A stretch of 58,995 nt of DNA, from contig JAKLKB010000025.1 of assembly GCA_023150835.1 (NCBI GenBank), positions 1 through 58,995 of the forward strand, in the 5' to 3' direction. A model generated the notes under the pieces. It did not search any database, was not told the DNA's origin, and was given only the letters and a program-made list of their open reading frames with translations. Made by a program: the position numbers and the translations under genes. The first letter of the stretch is position 1; each line of letters opens with the position of its first letter. Below, piece by piece: positions 18,837 to 27,129 of the stretch. Origin of the DNA: Myxococcota bacterium (lineage in GTDB: Bacteria; Myxococcota_C; UBA6777).

Positions 18837-19259
18837 ATGGGACATTATCTGACACCTGAGCAAAGAAAAGAGGTTGAAGAGATCCTTGAATCGAAAAAGG
18901 ATCAGCTTTTGCGGGCGGCTCGCCAAAGTATCTCCGAACAAGTGAACGCGGGGGAGCCTTTGCCTGCGGACTCGATCGATATCTCGACAGACGAGAGCTT
19001 GCAGGTGACAGAACTGCGCCTCCGCGACCGTGAAAAATATCTGCTTTCCAAGATCGAAAAAGCCTTGCTGCGGATGAAAACCGATCCCGAATTTGGCTAC
19101 TGCACCGAGTGCGGTGTGGAGATCGGTTATCCACGTCTCAAAGCCCGTCCGATGGCGGATCTGTGCATCGATTGCAAAGAAGAGCAAGAACGCGAAGAAA
19201 AGCGCTTGCCTGATCGCCGCCAAGAAGAAGAACGCAACAGCCGCAGCTTTTTCCCTTGA
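18837..19259 (+). CDS. DksA/TraR family C4 zinc-finger protein
   Basis: About 140 residues; ATG at 18837 follows GGAAGGAG by eight bases. An N-terminal helical hairpin carries an acidic tip (DSIDIS, matching the DxxDxA-type tip that reaches the RNA polymerase secondary channel). It is followed by a four-Cys zinc finger (CTEC, then CIDC after 17 residues) and a charged C-terminal helix. Known family role: binds RNA polymerase and, with ppGpp, adjusts transcription initiation. Whether this is the primary DksA or one of several paralogues cannot be told from the window. The downstream region is a 16-bp minisatellite. Confidence 0.9.
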   Translation: MGHYLTPEQRKEVEEILESKKDQLLRAARQSISEQVNAGEPLPADSIDISTDESLQVTELRLRDREKYLLSKIEKALLRMKTDPEFGYCTECGVEIGYPRLKARPMADLCIDCKEEQEREEKRLPDRRQEEERNSRSFFP

Positions 19260-19323
19260 GCAAGCAAGCGATGGTGGGTTTTCTTTTTTCGCTTCCAACA
19301 AGACATCGCGGGGTGTGGGGATC

Positions 19324-19491
19324 GTCGCTGTGTTAAAGCATCGCTGTGTTAAAGCGTCGCTGTGTTAAAGCGTCGCTGTGTTAAAGCGTCGCTGTGTTAA
19401 AGCGTCGCTGTGTTAAAGCGTCGCTGTGTTAAAGCGTCGCTGTGCTAAAGCGTCGTTGTGCTAAAGCGTCGTTGTGCTAAAGCGTCGCTGT
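19324..19491. repeat. 16-bp tandem repeat (minisatellite), about 10.5 copies
   Basis: The unit GTCGCTGTGTTAAAGC is repeated from 19324. Copies 1 and 3-7 are identical, copy 2 has one change, and later copies carry T-to-C or C-to-T changes (GTGCTAAAGCGTCGTT). The array fills the gap between the 3' ends of two convergent genes. No spacers are present, so it is not CRISPR. Length polymorphism between strains is likely. Confidence 0.95.
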
Positions 19492-19505
19492 TTTTGAGGG
19501 GTGGG

Positions 19506-20591
19506 TTATCTTTTGAGTTGTTTTCGAAAAGACTCGATGGCGTCAATGTGACCGAGGACGATCAACGTCGTCAAGGCTTCAAACGTGTGATGTGGGGAGG
19601 GATTATAAGACCAAGAGGCGTGATTGGGCGAGTACACGGCGAGCAAAAGAAGTTCTCTTTGCCGAAGATCGGTCTCGCTGAGTTGTTTTCCGATATAAGA
19701 CGAGCGTTCGGGGAGAGTGAATTCTTCGATGCAGAGGTTGAGTTCGTTGTTTTTTGTGAGGAGATCGAGGAATTGGACAACGTGGGGGCGAACAAGCTCG
19801 GCGGCGATGCGGATGCCTCCGATGTAGTTGGGGGAAACGACTTGGTTGGCCCCTGCGCTTTTCAGTTTTTCAAAGGCGTTTAATTCGATGGCTTTGGACA
19901 CGATCTTGAGGCGGGGGTTCATACGCCTTGCGCTGATGGGGATAAACGGATTGTCTTTGTCCGAGGAAAGCAAGGTGACCAATCCGTAGGCGTGTTCGAT
20001 GCCCGCTTTTCGGAGGATCGCTTCTTCGGTGGCGTCTCCGATCACGGCGGGAAACTGGCCGAATTGGTCTTGCAAGAATTTGATGCGCGTGGCGTTGGTA
20101 TCGACGACGATGATATCGTGTTGCGAGTCGAGCAGTTCTTTGACCACATAGATGCCGGTTTCACCGCCACCACAGACGATGATGTGGTCTTTTTGTTTAG
20201 AGCTAAGGTACTCCATGGTTCGCTTCCACCAAAGGTCTTGGAACTCTCGACCGAGAAATACGGCCGTAATGGTCGAGATGAAGTAATAGTTGATCCACAT
20301 ACTGGCAAATAGAAGAAACACCATAAAAGGCCGACCATAGGGGCTTTCGTAGATCGGGATGGTCTCTCCGAAACCAGCGGTGGAGATGGCGATGACGGTC
20401 ATATAAAAGCACTCAAAGAAAGGCCATCGTCCTTGCCCGATTAGGTAAAAGCCTTCGGTACCGATGCCAAGGAGAACAAGCATACTGAGGGTGGCGTTGC
20501 GCAGGCGACGCCATGTTTCGCGTGTTGGGCTGGTGGGATCGCGGAGTTCGTAGTAGAGAAATCCGAAGGTGGCTTGGAAGTATCGTCGCAT
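19506..20591 (-). CDS. Potassium channel protein with RCK (TrkA-N/TrkA-C) domains
   Basis: Two-helix ion channel fused to a cytoplasmic RCK gate, about 361 residues. A first hydrophobic helix (TLSMLVLLGIGTEGFYLI) and pore helix precede the selectivity filter STAGFGE, which has GFG where classic channels have GYG. The inner helix and a Rossmann TrkA-N domain follow (IIVCGGGETGIYVVKEL, with acidic VVDTN after beta-2), and a TrkA-C domain ends the protein. The start is ATG at 20591 or TTG at 20606; neither has a clear ribosome binding site. The gene directly upstream on the same strand is the FHA-TPR protein, whose stop at 20649 is 42-58 bases away, so the pair may be co-transcribed. Ion selectivity is inferred from fold, not shown. 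Confidence 0.9.
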   Translation of the reverse strand: MRRYFQATFGFLYYELRDPTSPTRETWRRLRNATLSMLVLLGIGTEGFYLIGQGRWPFFECFYMTVIAISTAGFGETIPIYESPYGRPFMVFLLFASMWINYYFISTITAVFLGREFQDLWWKRTMEYLSSKQKDHIIVCGGGETGIYVVKELLDSQHDIIVVDTNATRIKFLQDQFGQFPAVIGDATEEAILRKAGIEHAYGLVTLLSSDKDNPFIPISARRMNPRLKIVSKAIELNAFEKLKSAGANQVVSPNYIGGIRIAAELVRPHVVQFLDLLTKNNELNLCIEEFTLPERSSYIGKQLSETDLRQRELLLLAVYSPNHASWSYNPSPHHTFEALTTLIVLGHIDAIESFRKQLKR

Positions 20592-20648
20592 GGTGCTTTC
20601 ACGCAAAGCCTCGGTGGGAAGGGTATGTTTGGATGTGGAGGTGGGGGG

Positions 20649-22427
20649 TTAGTTAAGGAGTTGTTTGGCCTTTTGGTGGAGGGGATCGGAAGAGGGGAGG
20701 ATGCGCATGACCTGCATGAGCAGTCGTTTGGCTTCGTTGTTGTCGACGTCTTTGAGGACTTGGGCTTCTTCGAGCATTTTTTTTGCGCCGCTGCGGATCT
20801 GCGAGAGGCTGTTTTTGATCAAAGCGTTGGCGGGGTCGAGTTGGCTGGCCTCTTTGAGATCGTTGAAGGCGGCCATGTATTGTTTGCTGCCGATCAGGCT
20901 CGTGCCACGTTTGTGCAAGACGCGGGCGTAGGAACGCGCATAATAAGAGCGGCGACCTCCCCCAAGGCTGCGATCGGCACGCGCAGCGCGTGAAAGGTGG
21001 CTGATGGCCCGCGATGTCTCGTCCGAAGCAGCCGCGCTCATGCCGACGTTGACGTTACGTTGAAATTCGGTGACATGGCGTTTGTATTTTGCGGCATTTT
21101 TTCGGACACCTCGGGAACTTCCGCTGCTTTCAAGGCGGCGGAAGTAGATGATCGCTTCGGCATATCGACCGCTGTTGTAAAGGGACACGCCTTGTTGAAG
21201 ATTTCCTGAGCTGGGGCGTCGGTTGGAGCGCCGGTTGGAGCGTCGGGTGGGGCGTTGTTCGGGTGGGGTGTCTGGCTTTTTTTCTTCGATCTTGACGGTG
21301 GTTCCGGCTTCGATCTTTTGTTTGAGGTCGAGGGCTTCTTTGTAGTCGGGATCGATCTTGAGGATGGATTGGATGTGCTTGTTGGCGAGGTCGGGTTGGT
21401 TTGCAGCGACGGCGAGGTTGGCGGCAGCGAGTTTGGGCTGGATCTCTTTTTTATAGATGCGTTGTTGAAGCTGGCGTGCGTTGTGAAAAGAGTCCGTATC
21501 TTCGGGGATTTTGGTGAGGAGGCGCATGGCATCAACGGGTTTGTCTTCGTCGACATACAGGGTGCGAGCGCGTTGGAGCATATTTTGGGCGGAGAGTTCC
21601 TTACTAACGAGGCGGACATAACCGAGGATATCGGAGCGTATGGGATTGCCTTCGGTGACGCTTGCGGCCATACGAAGGGCTTGATCGGCCTCGACCCATT
21701 TTTTGTCTTTCATCAGGGCTTTTCCTCGATTGAAGTGTTCGAGGGCGACTTCAAGAGGGGTGGATTTTTTTTCGGGGGGTGGTTGTGTTTTCGGGTAATA
21801 ATAGCGATACCCCACATAGCCGAGGCCACCAAGGGCGATGAAGCCCACCAAAAAGACGATAAGCCCAAGAGCCGAACGTTCGGACTTTTTGGGAGACTCT
21901 TTGATCGGTGCGATCGGCAGGGCTTGGGGGAGTATGTCGCTGGACGCCGCCCGTTGTTCGTCTTCGGCGGCGTCTTGCTTTGGTGCATTCGGGGCGTCTT
22001 TTTCGGCGTTGGCGAGGTGATCGGGGACCATGAAATAAAGGCGAGAGTTTCCGACAACGAGTTCTTCGCCGCCGGTCAGCCAGCCTTCTGTGGAGAATTC
22101 GCCGTTCACTTGTGTGCCGTTGCCGCTGTTGAGATCTTGATACCAAAACAATTTGCCATCGGTGTTGATGGCCATGTGATGGCGGGAGACGGCGCGATCT
22201 TCGAGCGAGATATCGTTGTCTTCGGCGCGACCGACCATGACTTCGCCACGGATCGGGCATTCCCATTCTTCTCCTGTGGGATCGACCACCAGCAAGCGGT
22301 GTTCTTGGGCGATCTCAGGAGTGTTTCGGGGATAGCGTTTGCTGAGTTTGACGGCGACATCGTCGATAAGGACAGTCTGTTCTACTTTACCGAATTGGCG
22401 ACCAAAGTCCCGATCAAACGCGCTCAT
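20649..22427 (-). CDS. FHA-domain, single-span membrane protein with TPR-like C-terminus
   Basis: About 592 residues; ATG at 22427 after AAAGGA. Residues 30-130 form a canonical FHA phosphothreonine-binding domain: VMVGRAEDNDISL (Gly-Arg), AVSRHHMAI (Ser/His) and GNGTQVNGE (Asn-Gly). A Pro/Ala/Asp linker leads to one transmembrane helix (LGLIVFLVGFIALGGLGYVGY). A C-terminal half of TPR-like helical repeats follows, interrupted by an Arg/Ser-rich stretch (RSNRRSNRRPSS). Topology is inferred: FHA inside, TPR outside. Such proteins read Ser/Thr kinase output and two such kinases lie in this window, but pairing is not shown. Located immediately upstream of the K+ channel gene. Confidence 0.85.
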   Translation of the reverse strand: MSAFDRDFGRQFGKVEQTVLIDDVAVKLSKRYPRNTPEIAQEHRLLVVDPTGEEWECPIRGEVMVGRAEDNDISLEDRAVSRHHMAINTDGKLFWYQDLNSGNGTQVNGEFSTEGWLTGGEELVVGNSRLYFMVPDHLANAEKDAPNAPKQDAAEDEQRAASSDILPQALPIAPIKESPKKSERSALGLIVFLVGFIALGGLGYVGYRYYYPKTQPPPEKKSTPLEVALEHFNRGKALMKDKKWVEADQALRMAASVTEGNPIRSDILGYVRLVSKELSAQNMLQRARTLYVDEDKPVDAMRLLTKIPEDTDSFHNARQLQQRIYKKEIQPKLAAANLAVAANQPDLANKHIQSILKIDPDYKEALDLKQKIEAGTTVKIEEKKPDTPPEQRPTRRSNRRSNRRPSSGNLQQGVSLYNSGRYAEAIIYFRRLESSGSSRGVRKNAAKYKRHVTEFQRNVNVGMSAAASDETSRAISHLSRAARADRSLGGGRRSYYARSYARVLHKRGTSLIGSKQYMAAFNDLKEASQLDPANALIKNSLSQIRSGAKKMLEEAQVLKDVDNNEAKRLLMQVMRILPSSDPLHQKAKQLLN

Positions 22428-22730
22428 ACTTGCATCCTTTTGTCCGATGTTGACGGTGGGCTTGGTGGCGGCCAGCTCGCCGCACGTTTGTGACGTGCTG
22501 TTTGAAAACAAGCAGGATGTCCCAAGCGCCAAGCCTGTAGGATATCTCGGCATCATAACGCAGCGAAGATCGGATTGCAAGGCAAGGCACTGAAAAGACT
22601 GTGATCTTGGGTAGTTAGAAATCGACGAAAGGCCGATGCGGAGGGGAGTCGTAGCGATCGTGCCGTGATGGCTGGGGCTTGGCGGCGAGACGCGATGCCC
22701 TGAGAGAGGGGAGCCGCAGCGATCGTGCCG

Positions 22731-23243
22731 TTATGGCTCGATGGTGTGGGCGGCGTCGAGTTCTTCTTGGGAAGAGGTGGCGGCGTCTTGAAAAAGCAAA
22801 AGAACCCCTTCCGTTTGGGTATCGAGTTCGAGCAATTGAAAGGTGTTGTGGCGGGCTTCCCATGTATCAAGGACGGTGGATTCGTCGCAGACAGCGGCTT
22901 CGTCGAGGATCTCAAAATGCCAAAGGATCAGAGCGGGCAGATGGCTGAGGTGATCGACAACAAAAACAGCCTTGCGTTGGGGATCATCGTAGTGGTAGAC
23001 GAGAAAACAGCGCGAGGATTGTTCGGGGCAAAAGCGAAACGGTGGGAGGTGTTGTTCGAGGTCGATCCATCCGTCCCGTTGGACAAGTAAGAAGCTTTCA
23101 TTTTCGATAAGGAAGATATCTTGGAGCGAAAAGAGGCTTTGGATGCCGTAGGTTTGTTGCACCCACTGAAGGGCGCGTCCTGTGGAGGATGCAGAGATCA
23201 GGAGGGAGGGAGTGTTGGGCCAAGTCACTTCAAAGAGAGCCAT
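22731..23243 (-). CDS. Hypothetical protein (about 170 aa)
   Basis: No family recognised. The start is uncertain. ATG at 23243 (MALFEVTWP) and ATG at 23285 are both in frame and both begin ATGGCTCTCT, and neither has a strong ribosome binding site. The product is soluble-looking, with alternating hydrophobic strands (LLVQRDGWIDL, CFLVYHYDD, AVFVVDHL) and an acidic tail. A regulator or small adaptor fold is possible but not supported. It lies downstream of the subtilisin-like protease gene on the same strand, with a gap of about 60-100 bases. Four hundred bases of hairpin-poor sequence separate it from the FHA-TPR gene. Confidence 0.6.
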   Translation of the reverse strand: MALFEVTWPNTPSLLISASSTGRALQWVQQTYGIQSLFSLQDIFLIENESFLLVQRDGWIDLEQHLPPFRFCPEQSSRCFLVYHYDDPQRKAVFVVDHLSHLPALILWHFEILDEAAVCDESTVLDTWEARHNTFQLLELDTQTEGVLLLFQDAATSSQEELDAAHTIEP

Positions 23244-23344
23244 GAGGACACCGTGGTTTGGGATCTTTGTTGGCGAGAGAGCCATGAGAGAAGATCGTCG
23301 TTTTTGTTTCTATGGTCGATCTGAGAGGAAAAGGCAAGGAGGGA

Positions 23345-25879
23345 TCAAGTGCGGTGTTTTTTCTTGCGCAGGAAGAGAAGAAAAAACAGGCAGAAGAAGG
23401 GCCACAAAGAAAGAGGCGAAGAGGAGAAGGGCTGGCATCCAGAGAGCCAAGGGCCGTTGGGATAGGGGCGAAAGAGCAGGGTGGGTTGGGTTTCGAGGAG
23501 GTTTCCGTTAATCCAAGCGCGGAGGGTGGCTTGGGCGGGAGTGTGGGGAGCGCGCAGGCGGAGTTGATAGATGCCTTCGCTGGCTCCGCGTGGGGGGCCG
23601 AGGACTTCGCCGTGTGTGCTTTCGACACGGATCAACAGGTCATCGCGGGTGATCGCGACGCCGTCTCGATCTTTTGGGATCAAGAAGATCGTGGTTTCAG
23701 AACGCCCATCTGCGGGGAGTTGTGGATGGAGGACGCCAAAGGAAGAGGTATTTGGATCTGGGGCGGTGGCGCTTTGTTTTTGGAGGGTTTGGAGTGCGCG
23801 CAACAGGTCGATTTTTCCGAACCCCCAGAGGGGGTGATAGAGTTGTTGTGTGGTGGTGGTGTCTGCGCGAGCGCTGCGGATCAGCAGATTGCGGACTTGT
23901 TCGAGGTCCAATTGAGGGGATTGTTGGAGCAACAAGGCGATCGCCCCTGCGACGTGAGGGGCGGCTTGGCTGGTTCCTTGGGAGATGTGGTAGGCGGGGG
24001 TATCGAGTTGTGCGCGAAGAGGGGGAGTTTGTGTGCTGGAGGTGGTGGAGGCGATGTACATCCCGGGTGCGGATAGATCGGGTTTGGGGCGTCCGTCGGG
24101 GGTGGGTCCTTGGCTGGAAAAGCTGGAGAGTGTGCCTGTTGGGATGGATTCTTGGGCGAGTTGCCCCTCTGCGTTTTGCCACGCTGTTCGGGCATTATAC
24201 GAACCCACCGTGATGACGGAGGCCGCAGAACCCGGCATGGCGATGGTGTAGCCCGTCGTTGGGGGATCCAGAAAAAAGGCGCTGCTTTCGGGGAGGCGTG
24301 TCTGGGCGATCCAGATATGGAGCGGGTGCGCGGTTCCTTGCGCTTCGATAGTCCAAGTGCCGGTGGCAAGGGGAGAAGACGGGCTGTTGGACAGCAACAG
24401 CGCCCAAAGGCGTCGGGTGGGTGGTGTGCCATCTGTGCGTGTCGAGACGGCCAATGTTCCAACGTCGCTAACGATGGGCGTTTCCGTGCCTTGGTTTGCC
24501 TCAATCCGTGCGATCTCCTGTCCGTTGGGAGCGCGGATCGAGAAAGCCAAGGAGGCTTGTGCGTCACTCCAACATTCAAGAAGGACGCGGGCGGGGGCTT
24601 TTTCTGCGGAGAGGGGCTGTTGTCCCGGGATCACCAGTTTGATCCTTGCGGGCGCTTCGGGATGCGCCCATCCTCCCCAATAGATCGAGCGATCACCTTC
24701 GTTTCCGGCAGAGGCAACCAAGATCTGTCCGGGGAGCTTGGAGCCGGCATAAGCCGCCATCGCACGTTCCAAGAGCGTACTTCCATCGTGAGGGCCTTGG
24801 TGGCCGCCGAGCGAAAGATTGATCACATAGGGTTTTCGGGATAGTTTGGCGAATTGGTGAACGAATGCGACGGATTCAAGGAGATCTCCGCTATCGAATT
24901 CGCCTTGTCCATCGCGTAGAGCCTTGACGATCACGAGATCTGCGCGTGGAGCCATCCCCACATAAGGCGAGTCGCCCTCTTTGCTTTTCCCGTTGCCTGC
25001 GGCGATTCCAGCGACATGCGTTCCGTGTCCTGAGGTATCTTGGTGGAGGAGAGGTGTGTTGTTTTGGAGGGCTTGATCGATCTCTGGTTTGAGGAATAGG
25101 CGGGGAGGGCGTTTGCTTTCGACGGCGGGGAGAGAATAGTCCAACACGGCCAATACACGGGAGCTTCCATCAAAACGCCGAAACGCTGGATGTCGAAGAT
25201 CAAGGCCCGAGTCGATCACGCCGATGATCACGCCGCGCCCGTCGAGTCCGTACGTGACGCGGCTTTGTGGAACGCCGATTAGCGGGGCACTGACGTTGAG
25301 ATGAGGCTTGAGTGGCTCGCTGAGGGCGATCGCACGGGGCGGATCGGAAGAATGAAGCAGCGTATCGATCGCAGAAAGCGGCATCCAAGCGGCAAACACT
25401 CCGTTGCTTTGTGCGGATACTTCGATCCCTTGGGCTTGTAGCTCCTGATGAGTTTGGGGGGTAGCGTCGAGGAGAACGCGGAATATCGGGACATTTTCGA
25501 TGACTTGGTAATGGGTAAGTGGAGCAAGCCACGCAGGAAAAGACAGCGGGGTGGAAGGAAAAAGCGATGAGGCAGAAGGTAGGAGAAAGGTAGAGGTTGG
25601 CGGGGGTTTTTGGATTTGTGGCGAAGATGTCGGGTGTTTGGGGCGATGGATTGGAGAAAAAGACAGGCGTATGGGCGGGTTTTGCAACGAAGGGAGGGAA
25701 GGGCGTTGAGACAGCCAAAGTGTCAGACGGCTATCGAGGGAGACGTGTGCAGAGGGTGTGATGCGAGCGGGTGGGGGTGGGGAGCAAGCCCAAAGGCAAA
25801 ACAACAGAAGAAGGAAAAGCAGACGATACAACAGAAGAGGGAAAAGCAGACGATACAACGAACAGAGCCTTTGGCGCAC
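23345..25879 (-). CDS. Subtilisin-like (S8) serine protease lipoprotein with C-terminal membrane anchor
   Basis: Up to 844 residues. The start is GTG 25879 or, better placed after AAAGG, TTG 25858. The signal peptide contains a perfect nine-residue duplication (YRLLFPLLL/YRLLFLLLL) and ends in a lipobox LWAC. A Pro-rich linker and an I9-like propeptide region precede the peptidase. The catalytic triad is visible: Asp in GVIDSGLDL, His in SGHGTHVAGIA, Ser in GTSQAAPHVAGA, with the oxyanion Asn in VASAGNEGD. A PA-like or beta insertion of about 180 residues lies between the His and Ser regions. An Ig-like domain follows. The last 25 residues are a hydrophobic helix ending RKKKHRT after a Gly-Cys, resembling a MYXO-CTERM-style sorting tail. 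Having both a lipobox and a C-terminal anchor is unusual. Confidence 0.9.
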   Translation of the reverse strand: MRQRLCSLYRLLFPLLLYRLLFLLLLFCLWACSPPPPARITPSAHVSLDSRLTLWLSQRPSLPSLQNPPIRLSFSPIHRPKHPTSSPQIQKPPPTSTFLLPSASSLFPSTPLSFPAWLAPLTHYQVIENVPIFRVLLDATPQTHQELQAQGIEVSAQSNGVFAAWMPLSAIDTLLHSSDPPRAIALSEPLKPHLNVSAPLIGVPQSRVTYGLDGRGVIIGVIDSGLDLRHPAFRRFDGSSRVLAVLDYSLPAVESKRPPRLFLKPEIDQALQNNTPLLHQDTSGHGTHVAGIAAGNGKSKEGDSPYVGMAPRADLVIVKALRDGQGEFDSGDLLESVAFVHQFAKLSRKPYVINLSLGGHQGPHDGSTLLERAMAAYAGSKLPGQILVASAGNEGDRSIYWGGWAHPEAPARIKLVIPGQQPLSAEKAPARVLLECWSDAQASLAFSIRAPNGQEIARIEANQGTETPIVSDVGTLAVSTRTDGTPPTRRLWALLLSNSPSSPLATGTWTIEAQGTAHPLHIWIAQTRLPESSAFFLDPPTTGYTIAMPGSAASVITVGSYNARTAWQNAEGQLAQESIPTGTLSSFSSQGPTPDGRPKPDLSAPGMYIASTTSSTQTPPLRAQLDTPAYHISQGTSQAAPHVAGAIALLLQQSPQLDLEQVRNLLIRSARADTTTTQQLYHPLWGFGKIDLLRALQTLQKQSATAPDPNTSSFGVLHPQLPADGRSETTIFLIPKDRDGVAITRDDLLIRVESTHGEVLGPPRGASEGIYQLRLRAPHTPAQATLRAWINGNLLETQPTLLFRPYPNGPWLSGCQPFSSSPLSLWPFFCLFFLLFLRKKKHRT

Positions 25880-25923
25880 AATCGGCGCTTTTGGGGAGGC
25901 GCTTTTTGGAGGGCGAAGAAGGG

Positions 25924-26919
25924 TTATTCTTTTTTCTCTTCCTCGGCCTTTTTCTTAGCTTCTTCTTCGGCTTTTTTCTTGGCGGCTTCTTCTTCTTTGC
26001 GTTTCTTTTCTTCTTCGGCGGCGCGTTTTTTGGCTTCCGCGAAGCGTTTGCGCTCGCCTTCGATATCGGAGATAGACTTGGCGACGGTCTCGTGTTGTTT
26101 CGCGATCTGGATGCGGAAGAATTCGGCTTGAGAGATCCAAGCGGGGCCGTGCATAACTTCGGCGGAGACGATGAAGGTGAAAAACAGTTGGACCCAGACG
26201 ATATGAGAGCCCGTCAAGGCGGTCGAAAGAAAAGCTCCTTGTTGGTACACGATCATGACCACACCAAACAAGATGCTTGAAGAGACAAAGATTCCAAGGA
26301 GGGGAGAAGCGTACACCAGAGGGAACGTGAACAAACCGATCCCGACGCTGACAAAGATCGCACGTGCGATGGTGTTTTTCGGATTGGCGCGGTCCGTGAG
26401 TTTCAGCAAGACAAACAACAGCAAACCGCCAAGCAAGACGGAGGCGATCAAGAAGGCGGCAAAGGCGGTGAGAAATCCGCCGATCTGCCCAGCTTGTTCA
26501 GCTTGCTTTTTCAAGGAGACGAGTTGATCGGTGCATTTGTTGGCTTCCTTGACGTTGCAGCCTGCTTTGACGACACAGTCCAAGTATTTTTTTTGGCGGC
26601 CTGCAAACACATCGTCGCACAAACGTTGCGCAGTAGAGAGCATCTCTTTGAAGTTTTTGTGCGCTTCGCCCGGGGTGTAGCATGACGCAAAAGCCTCGCC
26701 GGGGGGTTGGGTGCAGATCTGCCCAGCGGTACATTGGTTTCCTTCGCCGCGCTTGCAAGTGGCTTCTTGTTTTTCGCCAAAATCGGCGAGGACCTTGTCT
26801 TCGCAAGCGGCGAGTTGTTCGGCGTATTGGGAGCAAGATGGTTTGGCGCAACCCTGCGTAAGCGCACCGAGAGGGAGCAGGCTTGAAAAAAGCAGCAAGC
26901 ACAAGAACTTTCTGGTCAT
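25924..26919 (-). CDS. Cys-rich lipoprotein with four membrane helices and KKAEEE coiled tail
   Basis: About 331 residues, unrecognised family. ATG at 26919 starts a lipoprotein signal (CLLLFSSLLPLGALTQGC). About 130 residues follow with ten or so Cys (CSQYAEQLAACEDK, QRLCDDVF, CVVKAGC), an arrangement suggesting disulphide-bonded helices outside the cytoplasm. Then come about four hydrophobic segments (AFLIASVLLGGLLLFVLL, AIFVSVGIGLFTFPLVYA and others). The C-terminus of roughly 60 residues is a highly charged coiled coil (AKKKAEEEAKKKAEEE). It is 44 bases upstream of the protease gene on the same strand and probably co-transcribed with it. A 24-bp direct repeat lies in its 5' flank. Confidence 0.75.
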   Translation of the reverse strand: MTRKFLCLLLFSSLLPLGALTQGCAKPSCSQYAEQLAACEDKVLADFGEKQEATCKRGEGNQCTAGQICTQPPGEAFASCYTPGEAHKNFKEMLSTAQRLCDDVFAGRQKKYLDCVVKAGCNVKEANKCTDQLVSLKKQAEQAGQIGGFLTAFAAFLIASVLLGGLLLFVLLKLTDRANPKNTIARAIFVSVGIGLFTFPLVYASPLLGIFVSSSILFGVVMIVYQQGAFLSTALTGSHIVWVQLFFTFIVSAEVMHGPAWISQAEFFRIQIAKQHETVAKSISDIEGERKRFAEAKKRAAEEEKKRKEEEAAKKKAEEEAKKKAEEEKKE

Positions 26920-27027
26920 GGAGATCAACCTTTTTTTGTGTACGGGTCGATATGTGGAGGACGTGATACGTTGCGTTTGTAAAACAAAAGACGAAGCGTC
27001 ACAAGGGAGCGAAAAAAACAAGCCGCA

Positions 27028-27075
27028 GATCGTTTGCAAAAGGTCGGTACGGATCGTTTGCAAAAGGTCGGTAGC
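27028..27075. repeat. 24-bp direct repeat, two copies
   Basis: GATCGTTTGCAAAAGGTCGG occurs twice in tandem with a 24-bp period (27028-27051 and 27052-27075). It lies in the gap between the kinase stop and the Cys-rich lipoprotein start. It could be a paired regulator site upstream of the lipoprotein gene or a simple duplication. Confidence 0.8.
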
Positions 27076-27129
27076 GACGCGCCTTCGCTCGAATTTGAGG
27101 GGCGATTGTAGCGATGGGGTTGGGCAGGG

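Noticed and set aside
19324-19491. Short direct repeats suggesting CRISPR
   Set aside because: Units are contiguous 16-mers with no spacers, no leader and no cas genes; it is a minisatellite.
21255-22493. 412-codon plus-strand open frame
   Set aside because: Antisense of the FHA-TPR gene, which has clear domains and a ribosome binding site.
22731-23243. CheW-like or other signalling adaptor
   Set aside because: The strand-rich look suggested it, but no CheW or other diagnostic motif could be found; left as hypothetical.
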